Of a stretch of DNA of 64,000 nt, positions 16,869-25,890 are shown in pieces. This stretch comes from an uncultured Alphaproteobacteria bacterium (lineage in GTDB: Bacteria > Pseudomonadota > Alphaproteobacteria > CAAGCB01 > CAG-977): assembly GCA_934277945.1 (NCBI GenBank), contig CAKQWA010000003.1, forward strand, positions 62,001 to 126,000, read 5' to 3'. The notes beneath the pieces are model-generated. The model worked only from the letters and a program-made list of their open reading frames with translations, was not told where the DNA came from and did not search any database. Each line of letters opens with the position of its first letter. The first letter of the stretch is position 1. Position numbers and translations under genes: made by a program.

Positions 16869-17915
16869 TCACTCCTTTAACAAGGGATTCACAATTTCGC
16901 CGTTTTTGACCGTCAGGCACGCGCGCGCGATTTCGTCGCTTGAATCAACGTTCAAAACGCCCGTTTGCGCGTCAATCAGCAGAGCGGCGAAATTGTAAAC
17001 GTTGCGGGCGAACAGGCGCGACGCTTCGGGGGCGAGTTTCGATGCTTCGTTTGCGAAAGCGCACACTTTGACGCCGTTCACGTCGATAATTTCGTTGTAA
17101 ACCGCGCCCTCGACGTTGCCGCCGCTTTGAATTGACAAATCGAACACAATCGCGCCTTTGCGCATTTGCGCCAGCATTTGCTTCGTGACAAGGACGGGGG
17201 CTTTTTTGCCCAAGCCCGCGGCGGCGGTGACGACGATATCCGATTTCGCGGCTTCAAGAGCGATTGCGCTTGCGTCGGCGATGAATTTCGCGCCCAAGGA
17301 TTCCGCCTGTTCTTTCGTTTCGGGGCGCACGTCGAACGCGGACACGATCGCGCCCAGACGCTTTGCCGTGGCGATCGCCTGCAATCCCGCCACGCCGACG
17401 CCCAGCACAAGCACGCGCGCCGCCGGAACCGTACCCGCCGCCGTCATCATCAGCGGCAAACTGCGGTCGTACAGCGCGGCGGCGTCAATCACCGCCTTGT
17501 AGCCCGCCAAATTCATCTGCGACGACAAAACGTCCATATTCTGCGCGCGGGAAACGCGCGGCACGAATTCCAGCGAAAAGCACGTCAATCCCGCGTTCGC
17601 AATCCGTCGAACCGCTTGCTTTTCCGCGTTCGTTTGGCAAATCAGCACGCTTGATTTGTCATACGCTTTCAAAGATTCCGCGTCCGGCGCGTTCACTTTC
17701 AAAATCAAATCCGCGCCCGCGACGGTTTGCGCCAAATCGGGAGCGATTCGCGCCCCCGCCGCTTTGTAATCGCCGTCGGAAAATCCCGCCGCTTCGCCCG
17801 CGCCGCTTTCAACGACGGCTTTGGCGTTCAGGGCGATGAATTTTTTGACGGTTTCGGGCGTGGCGGCGACGCGCCGTTCAAAAGCGGACAAATCCGACGG
17901 AATTGCGATTTTCAT
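16869..17915 (-). CDS. pntAA: NAD(P) transhydrogenase subunit alpha, part 1 (NAD-binding)
   Basis: The soluble dI domain that binds NAD(H), 348 residues, related to alanine dehydrogenase. The Rossmann motif VLVLGVGVAGLQAIATAKRLGA is near residues 160-180, and SQMNLAGYKAVIDAA and SIQSGGNVEGA are the usual conserved loops. The start is placed at the ATG at 17915 (MKIAIPSD), preceded by AAGAAAGG; a frame nine codons longer is possible. It is first gene of the pnt operon, supplying NADPH for biosynthesis. Confidence 0.95.
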   Translation of the reverse strand: MKIAIPSDLSAFERRVAATPETVKKFIALNAKAVVESGAGEAAGFSDGDYKAAGARIAPDLAQTVAGADLILKVNAPDAESLKAYDKSSVLICQTNAEKQAVRRIANAGLTCFSLEFVPRVSRAQNMDVLSSQMNLAGYKAVIDAAALYDRSLPLMMTAAGTVPAARVLVLGVGVAGLQAIATAKRLGAIVSAFDVRPETKEQAESLGAKFIADASAIALEAAKSDIVVTAAAGLGKKAPVLVTKQMLAQMRKGAIVFDLSIQSGGNVEGAVYNEIIDVNGVKVCAFANEASKLAPEASRLFARNVYNFAALLIDAQTGVLNVDSSDEIARACLTVKNGEIVNPLLKE

Positions 17916-18051
17916 GCGAATGCCTTTCTTGAAAGCCGACAATGCTTCAAGTATGCGGGGCGGGGCGTTTTTTGAAAATATGGTTTTCCGGCTATTTGTT
18001 TGAAAACTATTCTTTTTTGATGACTTTTCGGACGGAAACGCTTAAAACAGG

Positions 18052-19545
18052 ATGAGTGTGTCCTTTTTTGCCCGCGGTGATGAATTGCAATCCGTTTTAA
18101 AGAAAAAATTATCCCTGTTTTTAACGCTTCATGTGCTTGTTTTTTCGCTGATTCCCCTGATGCGCGCGTGCTTGCCCATGGACACGCTGGAAGCGTTGAT
18201 TTGGGGCGGATACGGGGAATTCGGCACGAACAAGCATCCGTTTTTGTCGGGCTTCGTCGCTTTGCCGTTTTACAAAGCGCTGTTTGAATCCGACTTTTCG
18301 ATGTATCTGTTGTCGCAGATTTGCGTCGCCGGCGGGCTGATTTACCTGTACAAACTCGCCAAACGGTTTGTGTCGAAGGAAAACGCCGTTTTAAGCGTCA
18401 TGCTGATGGAGGGCGTCGCGTACTACAACGCTTTGTCCGTCGAATACAACGTCAACGTGCTGTCTTTGGTTTTCTGGCCCGCGACCGCGTACTATTTTTA
18501 CCGCGCGGCGCAGACGGACAAGATGAAATACTGGATTTTGCTGGGCGTTGCGGCGGGGCTGAACCTGATGACGAAATACACCGCCGCTTTTATGCTGGCA
18601 AGCGTCGGGCTGTATCTGGTCTTGACGAAAAACGGGCGCGCGCAGATGAAACGCGCGGGGGCGTATGTGACGTTCTTTGTCTGTCTGGCGGTCGCCGCGC
18701 CGCATCTGTACTGGCTGTACAAGTACGATTTCTTTCCGTTTGAATACATTTTCGCGCGGGGCGGGGCGGCGAAAGCGCACGCGCTGGCGGGACATCTGAT
18801 TTATCCGGTCAGATTCGTCGCCGCGCAGATTGTGACGGGTTCGGCGGCGCTGGCTTTGTACGCTTTTTTGTATCGCAAAGCGGGTGAGAAATGCACGCAA
18901 TCCTTTGAAAATAAACAATTTTTGTTCTTTACGGGCGTTGTGCCGCTTTTGCTGATGGCGCTGTTCGCCTTTGTGACGGGAACGCACATGAAAAGTATGT
19001 GGGGCTATCCGCTTTTGTTTATGCTCGGCTTGCTTTTGTGCGCCTTTTTCCCCGTGCGCCAAACGCCGCAAATCCGCAAAATCTCCACAATCGGCGCTTA
19101 TGTGCTGATGGCGGGATTCGCGCTGATTCTGATTGCCAGCAACGTTTTCAAAACCCGCGAGCGCGTCTTGTTTGACGATAAGGCTTTCGCCGCCGAAATG
19201 ACTCAAATCTGGCGCGAAAAGTACGGCGCGCCGCTGAAATACGCCGGCGGCGACGTGTGGTACGCTTCCGTGATGTCGCTGTATTCTCCCGACAGACCGA
19301 CGGCGGTCGCGGACGATTTGAAAACAAATCCGTGGCTTGACGCGAACGACATTATGCAAAACGGCGCCATGCTGTTTGTGACGCGCCCCGAATTCTGCGC
19401 GCGGTTCGCGCCCGACGAAAAATCCGTTTCCGCGCCCGTTTTGCACGTTTTTGAAGTAAAAGCGTTGGCGGGAAAGAAAAAAACGGTTAAAATGCATTAT
19501 TGCTTCTTACCTCCGAAAAGCAAGGCGGCAAACCATGAAAAATAA
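18052..19545 (+). CDS. ArnT/FlmK-like glycosyltransferase, GT39 family membrane protein
   Basis: A 497-residue polytopic inner-membrane protein with about 10-12 predicted helices, of the dolichyl-phosphate-mannose/ArnT-like superfamily. The first periplasmic loop carries acidic residues (LPMDTLEALIWGGYG) followed by HPFLSGF, as in lipid-linked sugar transferases, where such acids bind metal and the polyprenyl phosphate donor. It is the first gene of an overlapping operon with GtrB-, ChbG/YdjC- and GtrA-type genes. Together they suggest transfer of an aminosugar from undecaprenyl phosphate to lipid A or another periplasmic acceptor. The acceptor is inference. It overlaps the next gene by 11 bases. 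Confidence 0.85.
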   Translation: MSVSFFARGDELQSVLKKKLSLFLTLHVLVFSLIPLMRACLPMDTLEALIWGGYGEFGTNKHPFLSGFVALPFYKALFESDFSMYLLSQICVAGGLIYLYKLAKRFVSKENAVLSVMLMEGVAYYNALSVEYNVNVLSLVFWPATAYYFYRAAQTDKMKYWILLGVAAGLNLMTKYTAAFMLASVGLYLVLTKNGRAQMKRAGAYVTFFVCLAVAAPHLYWLYKYDFFPFEYIFARGGAAKAHALAGHLIYPVRFVAAQIVTGSAALALYAFLYRKAGEKCTQSFENKQFLFFTGVVPLLLMALFAFVTGTHMKSMWGYPLLFMLGLLLCAFFPVRQTPQIRKISTIGAYVLMAGFALILIASNVFKTRERVLFDDKAFAAEMTQIWREKYGAPLKYAGGDVWYASVMSLYSPDRPTAVADDLKTNPWLDANDIMQNGAMLFVTRPEFCARFAPDEKSVSAPVLHVFEVKALAGKKKTVKMHYCFLPPKSKAANHEK

Positions 19546-20497
19546 AAACGATAAACTGTTGTCCATTGTCATTTCCGCGTACAACGAAGAAGGCAACATT
19601 GACGCTTTGTACGACGCGCTGCAAAAAGTCATTCCGGAACTGGCGGTCGGCAAAGTCGAAATGATTTTCGTCAACGACGGGTCGACGGACGCGACGGAAA
19701 AGAAAATTCGCGCGCTGGCGGACAAGGATTCGCGCGTCAAACTGCTGTCGTTCCAGCGCAATTTCGGACACGAAATCGCTATGACGGCGGGCATGGACAA
19801 AGCCAAAGGCGACGCCGTCGTGTTTATGGATTCCGATTTGCAGCATCCGCCCGTTTACATCAAGGAAATGGTCGCCAAGTGGAACGCGGGCGCGGACATC
19901 GTTCTGACGCGGCGCATCGACAACGCCGGCACGTCGCGGCTGTACAAATTCATGTCGGGGATGTTCTACAAGATTTTGAATATGCTGTCGGACGTCAAGA
20001 TTCCCGAAAAAACGCCGGATTTCCGCCTGCTTGACAAGAAATACACGACGTTTTTAAAGAATTTCAGCGAACGCGACCGACTGTTCCGCGGGCTTTTGAA
20101 CTACATCATGCCGCGCGAACACGTTGAGATTATTGAATTTTCCGCGCCCGAACGCTTTTCCGGCACGACGAAATACTCTTTCAGAAAAAGTCTTGCGCTG
20201 GCGTTCACGACGATTATGCAGTTTTCGGTCAAGCCGTTGCGCTTTTCGATTTATCTGGGCTTGGCGAGCGCGTTTTTCACGCTGGCTTTGGGCGCGTACT
20301 TCTTTGTCGAATACTTCTTCTTGCACAACCCGACGCCGGGGTTCGCCACGCTGATGACGACCATTGTTTTCATCGGGTCTGTGCAGTTGATCGTTCTGGG
20401 GATTATCGGCGAATACATCGGCAAAATCCACATGGAAGTCAAAAAACGCCCGCTGTACATCGCCGATTATTACGACGGGGAGCAAAAAGATGATTGA
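19535..20497 (+). CDS. GtrB/ArnC-like polyprenyl-phosphate glycosyltransferase (GT2)
   Basis: Transfers a sugar from a nucleotide donor to undecaprenyl phosphate at the cytoplasmic face of the membrane. The GT2 motifs are clear: SIVISAYNEEGNI at the N-terminus, FVNDGSTDAT near residue 45 and MDSDLQHPP with the D-x-D near 95. Two C-terminal membrane helices follow about residue 230, as in GtrB, DPM1 and ArnC, and 320 residues is typical. In Francisella the equivalent FlmF2 makes undecaprenyl-phosphate GalNAc; the sugar here cannot be read from sequence. Its end overlaps the deacetylase gene by 8 bases. Confidence 0.92.
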   Translation: MKNKNDKLLSIVISAYNEEGNIDALYDALQKVIPELAVGKVEMIFVNDGSTDATEKKIRALADKDSRVKLLSFQRNFGHEIAMTAGMDKAKGDAVVFMDSDLQHPPVYIKEMVAKWNAGADIVLTRRIDNAGTSRLYKFMSGMFYKILNMLSDVKIPEKTPDFRLLDKKYTTFLKNFSERDRLFRGLLNYIMPREHVEIIEFSAPERFSGTTKYSFRKSLALAFTTIMQFSVKPLRFSIYLGLASAFFTLALGAYFFVEYFFLHNPTPGFATLMTTIVFIGSVQLIVLGIIGEYIGKIHMEVKKRPLYIADYYDGEQKDD

Positions 20498-21317
20498 TGT
20501 GATTGTCAATGCGGACGATTTCGGCGCGACCGCCGGCATGACGCAAGCGATTATCGACGGGCATAAAAACGGCATTGTCAATTCCACGTCGCTGATGGTC
20601 ACGATGCCTCTTGTTTCCGAAGCCGTCGAAGCGGCGAAGTCTTTGCCCGATTTGAAAGTCGGACTGCATCTGAATTTGACGAACGAAAAATGCGCCGCGC
20701 CGAAAGACAAAATCCCGCTTCTTGTCGATGAAAAGGGCAAGTTCAAAAACGGCTTTTTAAAATTGCTGATTTTGTCGCTGACAAAGCCTTTCGCCTTTCG
20801 CCGTCAGGTCGTGATTGAAACGCAGGCGCAAATCGCGAAATTCAAAAAAACGGGGCTGACGATGGCGCACATTGATTCTCACCGCCACGTCCACATGATT
20901 CCCGCCATTTTTAAAATCGTGCGCAAAGCCGCCGAAGAACACGGCATCCCGCGCATCCGCGTCGTCAACGAAAGTTTGTGGCGCACGTTTTTGGCGAACG
21001 GCGGCGATTTGTCCTATGTTTTCGACGGCGGGCTGATTAAATACGCCGTTTTGAAAACGTGCTACCACTTGAACGAGTATTACCCGAAAACGTATTTTTA
21101 CAGTATTCTGTACACGGGCAGGCTGGCGAAAAAGCGTTTCGCGCACCTGAAAGTCCCCGCGCGCTACGACGCTTTGGAAATCGGGATTCACCCCGGACGC
21201 CCCGATATTGAAAAACGGCATTTGGACGGCGTGTACGACCCGTACGTTTTGTCGAACGGCAGAACGCAGGAATACGAAACCGTTTGCGACAAGTCAATTT
21301 TGCGTAAAATCAAATGA
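20490..21317 (+). CDS. ChbG/HpnK (YdjC) family carbohydrate deacetylase, NaxD-like by context
   Basis: A 275-residue metal-dependent deacetylase of the YdjC/ChbG family. The metal-binding NADDFG motif is at residues 6-11, and TMAHIDSHRHVHMIPA near 125-140 holds the two conserved histidines (H-x3-H). Family members remove N-acetyl groups from chitooligosaccharides (ChbG) or from undecaprenyl-phosphate GalNAc (Francisella NaxD); HpnK homologues occur in hopanoid loci. Lying between a GtrB-type synthase and a GtrA protein in one overlapping operon, deacetylation of an undecaprenyl-linked N-acetylated sugar is the best prediction. It shares ATGA with the gtrA start. Confidence 0.9.
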   Translation: MIDVIVNADDFGATAGMTQAIIDGHKNGIVNSTSLMVTMPLVSEAVEAAKSLPDLKVGLHLNLTNEKCAAPKDKIPLLVDEKGKFKNGFLKLLILSLTKPFAFRRQVVIETQAQIAKFKKTGLTMAHIDSHRHVHMIPAIFKIVRKAAEEHGIPRIRVVNESLWRTFLANGGDLSYVFDGGLIKYAVLKTCYHLNEYYPKTYFYSILYTGRLAKKRFAHLKVPARYDALEIGIHPGRPDIEKRHLDGVYDPYVLSNGRTQEYETVCDKSILRKIK

Positions 21318-21751
21318 AAACATTGTGGCGGCTGTACAAACTGATTGAAAATTTCTGGTTCGTGAAAATTCCGCAGAAGTTGCGCTATCTGCTGGTCGGC
21401 GGCTTTAACACGGTGTTCGCTTACGGCTGTTTTTTGGCTCTTTTGCTTGTTTTGCCGTACAACGCCGCGCTGATTGTCCAGTACGTCGTGACGGTCAACG
21501 TGTCGATTTTCACCATGCGCTATTACGTTTTTCAAAGCCGCGGCAATTTCAAGGCGGAGTATCTGAAAGCGTGGAGCGTGTACGTTTTCATTTACTTTTT
21601 CAACGCCGCCGCGCTGAATTTTCTGGTGCGGTTCTGCGGCTTGATTCCTCCCGTCGCGCAAGCGGTGTATCTGACCGTTTCAACGGTTTTGACATTCTTT
21701 TTGCACAAGTATTATTCGTTCGGAAAAGCCAAAAATGACCCGACCGCTTGA
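21314..21751 (+). CDS. GtrA-family membrane protein, putative lipid-linked sugar flippase
   Basis: A 145-residue protein with four membrane helices. RYLLVGGFNTVFAYGCF near residue 23 is the GtrA signature, and TVNVSIFTMRYYVFQSRG near 60 matches the second conserved block. GtrA proteins are thought to flip undecaprenyl-phosphate sugars to the periplasm. Here it would pass the deacetylated sugar lipid made by the two preceding genes to the GT39 transferase. It overlaps both neighbours (4 bases upstream, 17 downstream). Confidence 0.9.
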   Translation: MKTLWRLYKLIENFWFVKIPQKLRYLLVGGFNTVFAYGCFLALLLVLPYNAALIVQYVVTVNVSIFTMRYYVFQSRGNFKAEYLKAWSVYVFIYFFNAAALNFLVRFCGLIPPVAQAVYLTVSTVLTFFLHKYYSFGKAKNDPTA

Positions 21752-23063
21752 CATCATCGGCATTATGACGGGCAATTCGCTGGACGCGGCGGACTGCGTA
21801 CTGACGCGTTTTGACGCAAACGGCAAAATGACGGATTTAAGCGCGGACACGCTCGCCTATCCGCCCGCGCTGAAAGACGGTATGCGCAAGGTGCGCGATT
21901 GGCTTCAAAAGGAAAATTTTGCCGTTTACAACGTCGTGACGCACCTGACGTTTGCGGGGATTGTCGCGGCTTACACGAAATTGCTGGCGCAAAGCGTGGC
22001 GAACGTCCTGAAAAAAGCGGGCGTTGACGCGAAAAACGTCGCGGCGATCGGTCTGCACGGGCAGACGTGCGCGCATTGTCCGCCGTCCGCCGCAGGCGAC
22101 GATTTGCCGTACACCGTGCAGATTTTTCATCCCAAACTGCTGGCGAAACTGACGGGAATCCCCGTCGTGTACGATTTCCGTTCCGACGACGTTTTCAACG
22201 GCGGCGAGGGCGCGCCTTTTGCGCCGACGCACAATCTGCACATGGCGCAATCGGCGGGATTGACGGGTGTTTGCGCTTTTGCGAACGCGGGCAACACGGG
22301 CAATCTGGCGATTGTCGACGGACAAACGGCAAGAGGGTTCGACTGCGGACCGTTCAACCATTTTTCAGACTTGCTCTGCCGGCGTTTTTTTCAAAAGGAT
22401 TACGATGAAAACGGCGCGATCGGCGCGTCGGGGAAAGTCGATTTGTCCCTGCTGGACGCTTTTTTCAATCAAAGCGCGCGCACGCGGAACGGGGACAATT
22501 TCCATACGCTGAAACCGCCGAAATCGTCCGATCCGCAATGGTACGTCCCGCCCGAAGCCGTCTTGAACGCCGAGCCGCGCACCGCTCTTTGCACCGCGCA
22601 GTACGCCGCCGTGTACGCGCTGTTTTACAATCTGTCTTTCGTTTCCGAAAAGCCTGAAACGATTGTGCTGTTCGGCGGCGGGTGGAACAATCCGAACGCC
22701 GTGTCCGCTTTAAACGCGCTGATTGACGGCAACGCGCCCGTTTTGGACGCGCACAAGGACGTTTTTAAGGCAATTCGCGACGGTTTCAAATCCCGTCCCC
22801 GCGTGGCGAAAGCGGACGCGTTCGGACTGAACGCGACGTACACGGAAGCGCGCATTTTCGCGGACGCGGCATACCGGTTCATTTTGAACGAGCCGTTCAC
22901 TTTCCCCGAAACGACGGGCACGTGCCGTCCGACCGTGTGCGGCGTGTACTGCGTGCCGGACGAAAATGAAAAATATCTGATTCAAGACGCGATGACGGTG
23001 AAAAAAGAACCGCAATTCGCGCCGCTTTTGTACAGCCGCGCGTCGAAACTGCACGATGTTTAA
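21735..23063 (+). CDS. anmK: Anhydro-N-acetylmuramic acid kinase, divergent
   Basis: Phosphorylates and opens 1,6-anhydro-MurNAc, giving MurNAc-6-phosphate in peptidoglycan recycling. The N-terminal phosphate loop reads IGIMTGNSLDAADCVLTRF (usual family form is GxMSGTSLDGxD). GLHGQTCAHCPP, then IPVVYDFRSDDVFNGGEGAPFAPTHN and GFDCGPFNHFSD (usual DTGPGN, containing the catalytic Asp) follow. At 442 residues it is longer than the common ~370, and several catalytic-loop residues differ, so a related sugar kinase activity is possible. It overlaps gtrA by 17 bases and is therefore part of the glycolipid operon, which is unusual for anmK. Confidence 0.85.
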   Translation: MTRPLDIIGIMTGNSLDAADCVLTRFDANGKMTDLSADTLAYPPALKDGMRKVRDWLQKENFAVYNVVTHLTFAGIVAAYTKLLAQSVANVLKKAGVDAKNVAAIGLHGQTCAHCPPSAAGDDLPYTVQIFHPKLLAKLTGIPVVYDFRSDDVFNGGEGAPFAPTHNLHMAQSAGLTGVCAFANAGNTGNLAIVDGQTARGFDCGPFNHFSDLLCRRFFQKDYDENGAIGASGKVDLSLLDAFFNQSARTRNGDNFHTLKPPKSSDPQWYVPPEAVLNAEPRTALCTAQYAAVYALFYNLSFVSEKPETIVLFGGGWNNPNAVSALNALIDGNAPVLDAHKDVFKAIRDGFKSRPRVAKADAFGLNATYTEARIFADAAYRFILNEPFTFPETTGTCRPTVCGVYCVPDENEKYLIQDAMTVKKEPQFAPLLYSRASKLHDV

Positions 23064-23067
23064 AGAT

Positions 23068-24090
23068 TTATAAAGCGGCGGATTTCAGCAAATTCGCAAC
23101 GTCGGAATGTTCCAGTTTTTCGTTGTGCTGAATGTACGCGAAAGCGGTGTTGCCGCTGTAATCTTTCGCTTTCAAATCCGCGCCCAAACTGATCAGCGTT
23201 TTGACGATTTCCTCGCTGATATTGCCCAAACTGGCGAACATCAGCGGCGTCGTGCCGTTTTTGTCGCGGTCGTTAATCAGCGCGCCCGCCTTGACAAGCG
23301 TTTTGAACACGTCGGGATTCTGGTTTGCTCCCGCCGCGATTAAAATCGCGCTCATGCCGTCGTTGTTCTTTTCGTTCACGTCCACGCCCTCTTTCAGCAG
23401 GGTTTTGTAAACGTCGACGTAAACGTTGTGCCGCGCCGCAATCATCAGCAGGGTCGTGCCGTCTTCGCGCTTTTCTTTCGCCGACGCGCCCAAGGAAATC
23501 ATCAATTTGATGTTGTCGGAATCCGAATCCATGTACGCGGAGTGCATCATGGACGACCAGCCCATGTTGTCTTTCGCGAAGATGTCCGCGCCCATTTTCG
23601 CCAGCACTTTTTTGTTGATTGTGGACGCTTTCATAAAGGCGGTCATGCCGACCTTGTCCTTTTCGTCGATTTTCGCGCCGCCCTCGACCAAAGCGATTAA
23701 GACCTCGGGGTTCAGGTTGTTCGCCGCGGCGAACATCAGCGCGGTCGTGCCGGTTTCGTCAACGTCGTTCGGGTTTGCGCCGCACTCTATCAGCGTTTTG
23801 ACAATGGCGGGCGTGGTGTTGCTGACGGCGGCGATCATCAGCGGGGTCATCTGGTCTTTGTTGCGATCTTTGACTCTGGCGCCCATTTGCACCAGCATCC
23901 TGATTTCTTCGGGATTTTTGGAATTCGCCGCCGCAATCATCAAAAGCGTGTAGCCGTCCTTGTCGCGATCCGTGACCTGCATGCCCTGTTGAAGCAGGAA
24001 TTTGACGGGCGACGGCGCGTCCTGCAAGCTCGGTTTCGCCTGCATCAAATTGTTTGTCGCTTCTTTCACTCTTTCAAGAAAACTAGCCAT
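23068..24090 (-). CDS. Ankyrin-repeat protein
   Basis: A 340-residue cytoplasmic protein, without signal peptide or membrane helix, built of about nine ankyrin repeats of ~34-37 residues. Each has the D-x-G-x-T-x-L-M-I-A-A core: examples are DKDGYTLLMIAAANS, DETGTTALMFAAANN and DKNGTTPLMFASLGN. The fourth repeat is shortened by roughly ten residues. Ankyrin arrays bind protein partners; which partner is unknown, and bacterial ankyrin proteins may be internal or secreted effectors. It lies 13 bases upstream of nothing coding in the same direction except that the GT-C gene (24104-25879) precedes it on the same strand, so co-transcription with that gene is likely. Confidence 0.92.
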   Translation of the reverse strand: MASFLERVKEATNNLMQAKPSLQDAPSPVKFLLQQGMQVTDRDKDGYTLLMIAAANSKNPEEIRMLVQMGARVKDRNKDQMTPLMIAAVSNTTPAIVKTLIECGANPNDVDETGTTALMFAAANNLNPEVLIALVEGGAKIDEKDKVGMTAFMKASTINKKVLAKMGADIFAKDNMGWSSMMHSAYMDSDSDNIKLMISLGASAKEKREDGTTLLMIAARHNVYVDVYKTLLKEGVDVNEKNNDGMSAILIAAGANQNPDVFKTLVKAGALINDRDKNGTTPLMFASLGNISEEIVKTLISLGADLKAKDYSGNTAFAYIQHNEKLEHSDVANLLKSAAL

Positions 24091-24103
24091 ATCGCTTCCT
24101 TTT

Positions 24104-25879
24104 TTACGGCGGACACAAACTCATGTCGACGTGATAGATGACGTACGTTTCCTGCATGTGAACCGGCAGATTTCTTTCCAATTCAACGCCGCAGGGCAAA
24201 CCTTTTCCCGTCACCAGCCGGACGGCGAAATCATCGTTCCGAGGCGGTTTCAACGGGTTCAAGTTAAAAACGTTCGCGGGTATCATAATGGTTGCAACCT
24301 GTCTTTTTTTCAACAAATTTTTTACCTTATTCATATCATTGCTGAAAAAAATGCCGTAGGTGTCGACAATCCCGTCAATGTTGCGGTGGTTCGGCGTGGC
24401 GATGACGGGGCGTTCCGTCGTCCAGATGATTTCCGAACCGTCGAAAACGCGCGTCAGAATACTGCCCTGCTTTTTCGACAGATACGGGATGTACGGTTTC
24501 GACAGGTACGAAAACGACGAACGCATACCGTGCATGGTCTGATTCTGCTCCGCGTTCAAAATCACGGCGGAAACGGCGGCGCACGCCAGATACGCCCAGC
24601 CGCACCACAGCGCATTGTTTTGCGCCGGCGCGTGATTTTTAAACAGGCGCGCGCCGAGGGCGTTCAGGCAATAAAGCACGGCGAACACGACGAACACGGA
24701 CGAATGTTGCGAAAAGCGGATGCCGCTTGTGTAAATCAAGACGGTGAAAAACAACAGCGGGCAGGCGGTGAACAGGAAGTATTCCTTGTTTTTCGGCGTG
24801 AAGAAGAAAATCATCAACGCCAAAGCCGCCGTCGGATGAACGGCGAACGTCAGGAACAATCCCAGATTTTTGCCGCCGGACATCAGTTCTGCGACGGAGG
24901 ACGACCACGCTTCGATTTCCGGCGTGAACGGATTGCCGAACACGGTGCGGAAGCCGAAAACGGCGATGACCGCGCCCGCGCTCGCGACCGCCAAAATTCC
25001 CAGCGCGCCCCCGCGATACAGCCAGTTTTTCAGGCATCCCTTGCTTTCAAGTTTCCGGCACGCTTCAATCGACAGCCACGTCAGCCCGATAATCGCTTCG
25101 GTCAGGACGGAAATGCGTCCGTTGTCCGCGTGAAACAGGCTTTCGTAGGGCGGATTGACCAGCAGGCAGACGCACGACGACAGAAAGTAGTATTTGACGA
25201 ACGTCCGCGCCTGATCCAAGCGGTGATTCGCAAAAATCCACAAAATGAACATCGCCGCCAGAAAAGCGTAGGACACCAGCAGTCCCTCGATGGACGTCCA
25301 CAGCATGATTCCCGACGCGATTCCGGCGTATTTAATCAGTTTCAAGTCCGGATTTTTGACGTACCGCAGCAGCCAGCCCATAATCAGACAGGTCAGACAG
25401 GCGACAATGGTGTGGTGGTCGGGGCGCGAAAAAACGTAAATCTGCGAGATGATCGGCAGGCAGAAGAACAGGACGACCCCGAACAGCCGCAAAAACACGT
25501 TGAAATACGGACGCAAAGCCCACACCAGCGCGCAGGCGGTCAAAACGGCGATGAACGGCTGGAACAGAATGCCGGCGTTGAAAATCGCCTCTTTCACCGG
25601 ATACAGAAGCATCAGGGGCAGGGCGAGGATAATCCACAAAACGTCCATGAAGCGCGTGTAGTGGATGACTTCGCCGAACGGATAGTTGCTTTTCATCAAA
25701 ATCTGTTCCGACCAGTGATGCGTCTGGAACAGTTCGTAAGCCCGCCACGCGTGGATGTAGCAGTCGGTGTCGCGGTAACCGTGATCCCAGATGTTGTAGG
25801 CGAACAGGTACGGCAAGGCGACGATGAGCGCGACAATCCAATATTCGTATTTTTTAAAAAACGCGTACATGGCGGGCAT
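24104..25879 (-). CDS. GT-C superfamily membrane protein, STT3/oligosaccharyltransferase-like
   Basis: A 591-residue polytopic protein with about 12 membrane helices and a C-terminal periplasmic domain of ~120 residues. The first loop has GYRDTDCYIHAWRAYEL, with D-x-D, and later loops carry HYTRFMDVLW and SRPDHHTIVA. These resemble the catalytic loops and the DHH element of STT3/PglB-like and related lipid-linked oligosaccharide transferases, which act in the periplasm. No WWDYG-type motif is obvious in the soluble domain (GVELERNLPVHMQ is near the end), so it is a distant member whose acceptor is unknown. A second ATG three codons later is an equally good start. Confidence 0.75.
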   Translation of the reverse strand: MPAMYAFFKKYEYWIVALIVALPYLFAYNIWDHGYRDTDCYIHAWRAYELFQTHHWSEQILMKSNYPFGEVIHYTRFMDVLWIILALPLMLLYPVKEAIFNAGILFQPFIAVLTACALVWALRPYFNVFLRLFGVVLFFCLPIISQIYVFSRPDHHTIVACLTCLIMGWLLRYVKNPDLKLIKYAGIASGIMLWTSIEGLLVSYAFLAAMFILWIFANHRLDQARTFVKYYFLSSCVCLLVNPPYESLFHADNGRISVLTEAIIGLTWLSIEACRKLESKGCLKNWLYRGGALGILAVASAGAVIAVFGFRTVFGNPFTPEIEAWSSSVAELMSGGKNLGLFLTFAVHPTAALALMIFFFTPKNKEYFLFTACPLLFFTVLIYTSGIRFSQHSSVFVVFAVLYCLNALGARLFKNHAPAQNNALWCGWAYLACAAVSAVILNAEQNQTMHGMRSSFSYLSKPYIPYLSKKQGSILTRVFDGSEIIWTTERPVIATPNHRNIDGIVDTYGIFFSNDMNKVKNLLKKRQVATIMIPANVFNLNPLKPPRNDDFAVRLVTGKGLPCGVELERNLPVHMQETYVIYHVDMSLCPP

Positions 25880-25890
25880 CCGTTGTTATG

